This document shows positions 36,701-46,999 of a stretch of 64,000 nt of DNA, in pieces. The stretch's first letter is position 1. Each line of letters opens with the position of its first letter. The notes beneath the pieces were generated by a model, which saw only the letters and a program-made list of their open reading frames with translations, searched no databases and had not been told where the DNA came from. The stretch is taken from assembly GCA_905221615.1 (NCBI GenBank), contig CAJNDT010003224.1, forward strand, positions 21,001-85,000, in the 5' to 3' direction. Made by a program: the position numbers and the translations under genes. The stretch comes from Symbiodinium sp. CCMP2592. Its lineage: Eukaryota > Sar > Dinophyceae > Suessiales > Symbiodiniaceae.

Positions 36701-39700
36701 CATACGCTTTCTTGGGGGTTTCTGATAGGGTGCAAATGAGTGCTGATTGGAAGTCGCACAATCCGATACTCCAAGAGTCAACAAAATCATGCTGGATCGT
36801 GCCTGCAATCAGTCAGGGCCGCGCTGCTACCAACCCCGAACCAAGCAGTCAAAGAAGCCCTGGGGCCCTCGCTGCGTCTTCGTCATACCCAGCGCTTGCC
36901 GGAGCACCGGGGACTCCAGGCCCTGGCAGGAATTCTGGGTTGCCCTGATTCCATAAGACTCTGAAACAGCGAAAGCAACCCTCCATCCTGAAATGCTCAA
37001 ACGCCACAAAAGCCCCGAAACCTGCACCTGCTTCGCCAGAGGGCTTGAAGCATTGTCTAGGAGCCCAAAAGGCATATATGCACGTGTGTGTATATAACTG
37101 TACAACGGACCGTGATCGCACGACATCATGCAGGCCTGCATCTACATAGTGCACCTTCCAGAAACTGAAGAAGGAATACGATGTGCGCATAGGCGTATAG
37201 ATTGCAAGTGCATCTATCAAATGTTTGTGATGCGTAATCGTGCATCTGTCGCACGTATCTACTATGAGCGTGAATGTATGCATACTCGCCACGACAACAC
37301 ACACACACATCTCTGTCTCTCTCTCTCTCTCTCTCTGTCTCTCTATCTCTATCTCTCTTCCGTCAGGTACATGCATACAGTTACACGTACAGCATCTGCT
37401 CACATATCTGTCGTCAGAGACCACACACATGCTTGACAGGGACCCTGGCCTGGGTGAGAATGCCCGCGCTTCCGAAACCGGTGAAGCAACCATTCCTCAG
37501 AAGCGTCGGACTCGTCGGCTTTCGAGTGAAACTTCGGGGTAGCCCGGCTTTCGTTGCCTGGCTTCGAGGCCTTGGGTCAAAGAGCCAGAGAAAGACCATC
37601 ATCTTGAAGATTTTGACTAGGAAGTCTTGAATGAGAAGCATCGCTTTGTTCATGTCAGTGCAGTACGGTGTCCTGGGACCTTTAGTAATTGCTACCTTGA
37701 ACAATGGAGCTGGTGAGGACGTTGGTCATTTCTGATACCGTGTAGTCGCGCATTGTGAAAGCACGTGCAGTCCGAGCTCATATCTATAGATCGGGGAAAC
37801 AGCTGAGATCCGGCTTCGGCGTCCATTGTAATTCGAAAACCCAAAGCACGCCCTATCTAAAACACGCTATTCAAAATGATCTCCGATGCTCCATTCTGCA
37901 CGATGCCTTGGCACCCCGGCCGCCTGTAGTCCTCCAGAAAATGCCGGACGATCTCCGTCGGAATAATGTATCCTGGGCTTGTAAGCAAAAGGTCCTTTCG
38001 GGTCAGGGCCTGTATGACCTTTTCTTCTCTGCGGGCCAGGACTCTGAGGTTTAGGATTCAGGGCTTATGACCAAATCTTCTAGGGCCTGGATTTAGACGG
38101 GGGGCTTTGAAGGGCAGATCTGCAGGGCAGCTCTGCACTGATGATTTGAAGCTTCAGCTTCCAATCAGAAGCCTTCGCAAGGGGAGCAAGGCCTCAAGCC
38201 GGCAATGCAAGGACTAAAGCCGAAACAAGAAGTCAACCTTAAGCCTTAAACCCGACATCACAAAGAAACCTCAGCCCTGAGCTGTCACTGCGACGAGGCT
38301 CCGATGTTCTCTGCACCATCTTCGTCAGAGGCGTCAAGGTTCTGAAAGGCAACGCCGACACCTGGGATTTGGAGTTCTGGTCCTGGCACCGTGCCACGGT
38401 CTTGGATGACGGGGTCAGCGAGCATCCGATGCCTTCGGCCCTGAAGCTTGAAATGTGTTCCGGTTTCACCATTGCAGGTCTCACCCGCCAATCTTCAACT
38501 GCCGACCTCAAAAAAGCCAGGTGACACAAACCTCCAAGCCCACAGTGCGTGTTCAAGATTTCGGGTGTAGGTTGCAAGGCTGGTCAACGCTTTTGAGGTT
38601 GGAGTTCAAAGGAATCCTCGGACCCGAATTGATTCGATCCAAAATTTGAGGATTCAAAACGGACCACGGATGCAAGAAATTCATCATCCACAGTCCCGGG
38701 TCTCACAGTGGTAGTGCCAAAAACCGTCATCCAAATCTCCTGAAGCCTTAGAACCGACCAGTATTTGCGGGTTCCGTACTGAGGCATCCCTGGATCCCTG
38801 CGGGATCCTCCCTGCCTGGTCCAGTGATCTAGTTTCTCTAGCTGCCGTTTGGGAGTTATATATATATATATATGTATATATATACACATACATATTATAT
38901 ATCTATCTATCTGTCTGTCTATCAATCTATCAGTCTATCTATCTATCTATCTATCTATATATATATATATATATAATGCATTCCATAAAGCGGTTCCCTT
39001 CGCTTCCTAATCCAAATTGGACACAAGAATCGGGCGTCCAAGCAAGCCCACATCCCCGCCAAAGCCGGCCAAAAGGCAGTTGCCCTTGGAGTCCACCACA
39101 GGACCCCCGCTGTTGCCACTATTGATGGCCTCGACTTCTTCAGCGTTTTGCAACTCACATGTAGAGCCCACTGCAATGAAGAAAACAACGATGCATGCAC
39201 AACACTTTCCTGTCTTCTCCAGTGTCCGGGCCCAATAAAGTTCAAACTTTCCATCATAGGCCAGATATATAAGGCAAAACAGTTCAAATTTCTCCCATTC
39301 CATAAGTAATGGGCTTCCATCACTTTGGTTATGGCTTCGAGACGGAGTGAAAGTCAGGGTTGGATGTCGCACTGTCTGGTCTGAGGATTCGTCTTGGCCA
39401 CGATGTCTGCTGACACTACACTATGATGCCATTGTCTTCCTCTCGCATTCCAGCCGCCCTCGAAAGCACTACAGCAGACCTGTGGAAACATCTCGCACAC
39501 CAACGAGGGCTCCTGAAACAAAGCAACTATCAACTGGCATCTATGACCAATCATCACCAGACCTGCGCCTGGAGCTGACCAAACAGAGATGTATACAAAG
39601 GCAGTTCTACGGAGTTGGGATCAGTGGGTAAGACGGCTGAATCGTAAGCTCCAGGCTGCGTCGATCTGGACCTCCGGAGAGTAAGACACGCTTCCCTACC

Positions 39701-42700
39701 GTCCCTACAGTCACACTTCCTCAGGGTGGGACAGCGTAGCTGCCCAGCCGCTCGGTTTCAGCATTACTCCAAGCTTCCGGAATCCACCCTACCTGCAATG
39801 TACGACTAGCCTTGACATTGAAAGGATACATTTTCTTTCTGATAGAAGCCTTGGTCATTGTATGACAATCGGACCAGGACTAAAACAAGCCAGGCTGAAA
39901 CATGAAGCTCGGGATGCTTCAAGGACTTGCGTTGGAGAAATCGGAGGCCAGAACGATGATCAGAATCGGCCTGCTATAGGCGCCTTGATCATGAATTAGA
40001 ATGGGGTTTCGGGGCAGATTATACTAGAACTATAATAAGGAACCCTAGGAATGATATTGGTAATTATTTTGGCCCCTGTATTAAGACTTCAAGCAAGCAA
40101 AGCCGGGACTTGTCACACGCATCGAAGTCTTTAAGGAAGGAAGTGAATTCGGACCCGGCTTCGTGCCAGGCTTGGCTTATAAGCGCAGTATACGTAGCCG
40201 GTGCTCGAAGGCAGTGGCTCACTACTCCCACTGGGCTTCCAGGCAAGCCGAGAGAACTAAACATGCCCCACAATAAACAACGAGTGATGACGCTTTGAAG
40301 AGGTCCCTTAAGTAGGGTTTTCGGGCTCTGAATCCCAAGAAGGCTATCAAGCCCTGAGATAAGAAGTCGTTTATCACTATGCCATGGAACACCGTACGGT
40401 AGCAAACCCGATAAACCTTGATAGAGAGATCCACCGAAACTCCCTGGGAAAGTTCGTGCGCTAGCCTACACCCTAAACCCACGACGCTCCCAGGAGAACG
40501 AGGCGCAGGCAGCCAGCAATGTCACCCCGGTTTGGGCATACCTCACTCACAAGCGAAACCCAGAAATCCAATGAAAGCTAACAATAACAAACCCAGCACC
40601 ATAATCAACCCTATGCCCTCAAACCCCACAACTGAAAAACCTGAAAGCCCTTTGCAGGTCCCTGGGACTGCTTCAGCTTTCAGGGTCTAGGGCTTAAGGC
40701 ATCGAAGATTGCTCCGAAAGAAGTAAGCGAGAGATCCGGGGATTGCAGCCCTTGTCAGTCCTCTGGCTCTAGCCGCTCTAGCCGCTTGCACACAATAAAG
40801 GGTATGTATGTATGGATGGATGGATATATGGATGTATGTGGCACAGCCACACAATAGAAACAGGTACAGTAGAAGTGAACATGCAACTAAAGGTGTAGAT
40901 CGATATTTGCATATACTTGGCCTGAAAAACTCTATGCTCAAGCCTTACGAAGCTGGAAAGCAACGATCAATTTTGATCAGCGGCTCTACCAGATCAATCC
41001 TGGAGACCACGCCCACTGTGACCTGCAGCAGATGTGTTGCAGGAAGTCTGCGATTGAAGCTACTTCGCTAAACTCTAGACTCGACATGTGAAACCTCCTG
41101 TTCCTTCCGCTGCTCCCACTATCCAAAATGTAAGGAATTCAAGAAGAACTCCCGAAACGAGTTCCTTCCTCCCCTCCCACCCCTTCAACAATCTGCAGCA
41201 TAGTCACCGACAGGCTTTCACCTCCTGTTGGGTAGCCCACCACAGAGACACTATCCTGTCCACGGCGCAGGTTCTCGAATACTGCTAATATAGGAGCCTT
41301 AATAGTTAGAATAGGGTTTTGGGGCCCACTACACTAACCCAAGCAGGGCTATCAGGCAGGGTTTGCAACAAAAAAGGAGCCACGGGTGATCTACGTGGGG
41401 TGAAGGTCTGTGAGACTTGAGTGTCCTTTTGTTATCAAACCCGTTGACGATAAGGCACGGGAAGAAGGAGCAGCAGGAGGAGGACAAGGACTAGGAGAGT
41501 GACCCATGATACGACATATTCATGCGCTTGTATTGTAGTCCTAACCTACGGTCTGCAATGGGTCGAGCAAACTCCGAACAGTAAGTTGAGGATCAGCTCT
41601 GACCATGGAGGCTGAGGGTGCAGGAGTAAACCATAGCATCTCTTTCTCGGCAGGTTCGGGGATGCTTGAAGTTTTTCGCTGCAAAAGAACGCTTGTGTGG
41701 ACATATATACTCCGACGGATTAGGTAACTGTCCTAACTGCGTTGCATGCTTGAAGGCGACCCTCAGCCCCAAAGCCACTCAAATCCAAAGGCCCAAGCCC
41801 AAACAGCAACGGCTTATCCAAAACGGGCCTGGTCAAGGCTTGGTACTTGTGGCCAAATTCCGCCCTACCCTAATCTCCGCCCCAACTTAAAACTCCACTC
41901 TGCCCAAACACGTAGCCCCAAACCCCAAACCTTGAACTCCAGAAACCAAACCGCCCTAAACCCCAAACCCCAGACTCTGGACCCTAGATCTTAAACCCTA
42001 AGCCCCTACTTCCAAAATCCAACCCTTTTACTGTAGGGGCCTTCATAAATATAATAGGGTTTTGATGATACTATATCATAACTATAGTAAGGAACCCCCA
42101 AAACCCTGTTCTAATTGTTAAGGTCCCTACATTAACCCCCACAGTAGCCCTTACAGAAACCCTTATAGACCCTTTTACAAGAACCCTTTAAAGGAAACCT
42201 ACTCTCTGGGCCTGAAGCTTCGGAAGTCCTGGAAGGATATCCAGCGGCTCTAGGCCCTGCAATTCTGCAGCGAAAGGGCATCAAGGCTCTCGTTCTTGTA
42301 GGCTTTTGCAGGGGTTTGCTATGGTTGGTTTCGGGGCTTGAGGTTTGCATGGGGTTTACGGTTTATAGGATTTTGTAGGAGTTTGTTGTCGGTTGAGGGC
42401 TTTGTGGGTTCGTAGAGATGTTGCACAGCACACATTAGAGGTCCCTTACTTACGGGGCATCCATGCTTAGACGCAGCAGCCTGCTGTTTGGGGTCTACCC
42501 TGGGGTCTTGCATTGCCTGGAACTCCAGTATACGCCTCAGGGCTTCGAGGCAGTCGTTGCTTCCGAGAGTGTGTCATACGCAATGGGCTGCACTGGAGGA
42601 CTGCGAAGACTTATCTGGCTTGAAGCCCATGACTTTCGAGTTGGCTGCAAAGCTTCTCAAGACTGCTTGGCATTTGTACCGCCCCGCCACGAGAGGGAAC

Positions 42701-44272
42701 CAGTGTGCTCCAGCTGGCCAGTGAAGTCTGAAAGGCTACCTCTTATGTCCAAGCAAGACATTGAAACAGGGCTGCGGGTGTATGTCTACAATAGAAATAT
42801 GGGCGTACTATGCATTGAACCCGCATCCCGAGCATGCACTTGCCTTCCAGAACTCATCACTGGGCACGTCCAAAAGGGCCAGGTCGCAATCCGGACCCAC
42901 GCAGAGTACCTGCTAAGGCTCTATAGTCTAGAACTGTTTATCCTGAATGTAAAGGAACCTGCGCAGGGACCTACTTTGCTTGATGAGCTTGGGACACTGT
43001 GTATCGTAGTGCAGCGATTTCATGTCATGTCACGAATGTCGGGGTCACCAAGGAAATTGCAATGACTACCCGCCGACAAAACATGAAGTAAGGCAGACTG
43101 CCCTATATCCGACATTCTGAGGCAACGGCCTTTGCAACGTACTTCTTCTCGTGGCGATGTCTCTTCACCTGTTCGCAGGACACGTGTCGGTGTTGCATCC
43201 CTCGAAAATAATCACCAGCAAGTCTCAAACCTCTGATGCTCCTCGACGCACCCTCGCTACAAGGGTGTCATCCAACGTATGCTGAAGATGTTAAACCTCG
43301 GAAAACACATGAAGAGCGATGCCCCCCCGACGTCGCATTGGCAATTCTTGTTCTGCGCACAGCTACTGTACTGGTCTGTCAGAACTGTCATTCACCGTCA
43401 GCTGGTCGATGTGAATGCTGGCAACGGTTAACTACCAATTGAATGACAGAACTTGGGAAGAAAGCACAGACCAACTCCCAATGTGTCCGGAACCGAATGG
43501 CTGGAAAAGACAAAGCCAGCCTGGACCAGCGCCGCGTGCTCAACAGAATGTGCGTTTGTCACGACCTTCGGAAGCCGTAAACAATACAAGTTCCGATAAC
43601 GCATATGTACATGCTTGTCTATGGGTTTACGGTTTACGGGTGGATGATTATCTTGCTCGACATGGTGAGACTTGGGCGGACGCAATCGTACTGTATGCAT
43701 ATATATACACACACACACACATTCGTGTATGCATGTATGTATGTATGTATGTACGTATGTATGTATGTATGTATTCATGCATGCATGTCTCTCCCTCGTC
43801 TATATATATATATATGTACACACATACACCTACACGCACACTCCACACAGTACAAGAACTCGTTGTACGGTAGGTAGCTACTCATCTAGGTAGGTAGATA
43901 AGGTGGTACATAGCGAACAAACTGGAAGTCTACGAATATGCAGATGTAGATCGATGCATGACATGGCTTGGAGAAGCTTCGTGTCAATGGCAAAGCCGCC
44001 GCACAAACCTGATACCTTCTCTAATGGCAGACATGCGCAGTCAAGAACCTTCAGGACCCCTTTTAAAAACCCTGGCCAGAGACTCCGGCTCGCAGGGAAC
44101 CATCGTCCAGGCGCACGGGCCAGGCGGATGAAGTTGACCTTTGATCGTCTTGTGGTCTCATTTTGCTTCATAGTCTACAAGTATTCATTCGGTTCATGTA
44201 CCTGCGTATGCATACACAATATACATGTCAGTGCTTAGACAACCCGATTGGTAACAGACCGGCCGACGGAGG

Positions 44273-44303
<31 letters not shown>

Positions 44304-44534
44304 CGACAGACAGACAGACAGACGGACAGACGGACAACACAGACAGACAATACAGACAGAGAGAAAGATGTGCTGTGCTGTTTCTCGTCTAAACTACTCG
44401 TTTCAGCCTTATCAGCATATCTCTTGATGCATCTCTCTGTGCATGTTGTGTACGTATGGGTATATACCACTGAAGATTGACTGTGGCAGGCGAAACGCTC
44501 TGTCTGTCTCGCTCTCGCTCTCTCTCTCTGTCCG

Positions 44535-44569
<35 letters not shown>

Positions 44570-44570
44570 T

Positions 44571-44618
<48 letters not shown>

Positions 44619-46940
44619 TCTCTCAGTCACTTGCGATGCAGGGCAGCAATGACAGTCACCTGGAGCTATTCAGGATCCTCCTTTAGCTCTGGTGGATCTT
44701 GAAGATCTGACTTTGCTGCGGCCTGTGTCAACAGAAACAGGACTGAAAGTAACTTGGGGGACATAACATCCTGGCCCTGGACCCTTCGCCCCAAAACCTT
44801 AACCAAGGTCCACAAATATAGATCGCTATTTTGCAATAGAGTTTGGTGTTTTGTCGTACTGGAAATGTTGCAATTAAGGCCCGTACAATGCCGTACAACA
44901 GCTCTGAAAAAGGCTCAAGGGACGTTGGCGAGTGAAAGACTGAAAGCACCCTAGGGCCAACAAAGCAAGAAAACCAACAATCAATCAAACATTGCCCAGC
45001 ACGTAAACTACTAAGAAAACTCAGAGCACGGTGCGCACATTATTCATGGACACACAAACCTCAGACATACAGAGAGCAATCGAATGCAACCGTCAATAAA
45101 CATAAACAAAGCCCAAACAACGAAACTGAGATGGAAAGAGAGAGCGAGAGAGCGGGACAGCGATGGCAAGACAACCAGAACCGACTTGATGCGACAGATT
45201 GTACAGCGAGAAAGCACATCATGCAACACACCTGCACGATGCATCCCCTTGAAAGGGGTTTATAAGGGTTCCTATAAAGAATCTATATATAGTAAGGGTA
45301 TTATGTAGGAACCGCTTTCTCCCATGGCTCCCGGCGAGGTCTGCGCATCCGAACACCAGGGCTGAGAGTAGTTCGGCTTCACATGGGAGACGAAGACCTC
45401 GAGGTTGAACCCAACTGCCGGGCTCTTCTGAGCTTCGCAGGATGCTCCACGGCGTTGCTGGCGTTTGTTCTAGCAGTTTTAAACGGCCGTTCTAGAGTTT
45501 CTGCAGGGTTTAGATAAAAGAGTTTTCTACAGGCTTTAGAATCTAGGGACTGGGGAATTTGATTGTCTGGATGTCGAGGGGCTAGCAAGGGTCCAGTAGT
45601 TCAGGATTCCTATAGCTGGCTAAACAAGATTCCTAATCTTTAGGGCCAAAACTGCTGGCTTCACAGACAGAAACATACCCTAGGGCTGTTAAACACTTAG
45701 GCCTCATAGGGGTCGTGTGCTTGGGCATTTTAGAGCTAAGAAACTTAGGCCTTGTAGGGCTTGTATACTTCTACCTTATGTAGGTGCTTCAGTGGCAAAG
45801 CTGGGCAAAGTGTACACTACATCTGCACATGGACCCTTACAATTCAAAAGGGCCGGCCTTCAGTACGGAGTTGTGCACGTCCTTGGACAGGGACAGCGCA
45901 TTCTTAAGTCCCGAGCTGAGGAGCCCACGAGTCTCGCTGACCCAGGGCTTTGGGGTTGAGGTTAAGGGGCATTTAGGTATAACCACGTTTGTACTGGTCT
46001 GGGACCTGCGGCCGGAGCAGTGAATGGCATGAACTTATAGATAAAGCGGAGTTTGCCGACATTCAACTTCAGAGCTGCAGGATTATTCATATTGCTGCTC
46101 TGCTCTCACTGCTCCCACGCACGACCTTGAGAGGTAGCAGGTTAGTCATCTTCTTGATGTCTTCTTGTCGCATGTCTTCCCTTCTGAGCGTCGCTCCGGC
46201 TGTGTCACTTCGCGCATTGAGGGAGTTTTGTGCACTGGGGAGACATATTTTGTTAATGGTAGGAATATCCATGATTGGATTAACATCTTTATCTTCAATA
46301 TCAAGAATGCTTTTAATCATACAATATACCAAGTATTACAAGGCTGCAGCCTGCCGGGCTTGAGGGTTTCGCAGGGTTGGGCTTCAGGGTTTTTGGATCC
46401 CAAACCCAAAAGCCCTAAGACTTGGAAACTTGCCGGCTGAGGAGAAGTTCAGCTCAACCTTTAGGGGTCCGATGGAGCTCGGCACACAGTAAATGCCTCA
46501 TGCATGGTCCGCGGTTGACTCAAGACCTGAATTCCCCATGATGCGTCCACACGAGGATGGTGAGATTTAATTTTGCTTCTTAAATCCCAAACCCTGCACC
46601 CTCTAATTACACATCTACCCCAAAGAGCCAGTGTAATGCTGGGACCTGGCTGCGAGTCCATGAATGGGATTTCTACGAATCGCAACCGGAATCCGAACTG
46701 CGACCGACTGGCGTTCAAGCTCAATCGCCGACGCCGTTTCGCCACCACAGGTGCCTGAGGAGAACTGCTGGCACAACCGGAAATAGCATTGTGAGCCGCA
46801 AGGCTCGGAGATCGTTGAGAACACGGTTCTCATCCTGCAAGTGCCTAAACGCTACAGAAGCCTCAAGCCCTAACACCTCATACCCTTTCAAAACACTGAC
46901 AGCGGAGTCTGAGTCCACGATCCTCCCAACCAAATTACCA

Positions 46941-46999
<59 letters not shown>

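Noticed and set aside
36849-37493. A 214-codon minus-strand frame
   Set aside because: Mostly microsatellite translation (Arg-Glu repeats) running out of frame past the real small exons at 36889-36922 and 37450-37495.
39354-39557. Minus-strand stretch reading IVAKTNPQTRQCDIQ, first taken as the Asp exon of the protease
   Set aside because: A far better Asp exon (PDCDLALLDV) with phase-matched neighbours is at 42844-42909.
42463-43065. A 200-codon plus-strand open frame
   Set aside because: It covers, on the opposite strand, the protease exon with the catalytic Asp (42844-42909). The plus-strand product matches nothing and has no splice support.
44443-44686. Ser-Leu-repeat frames
   Set aside because: Product of the CT microsatellite at 44505-44626.
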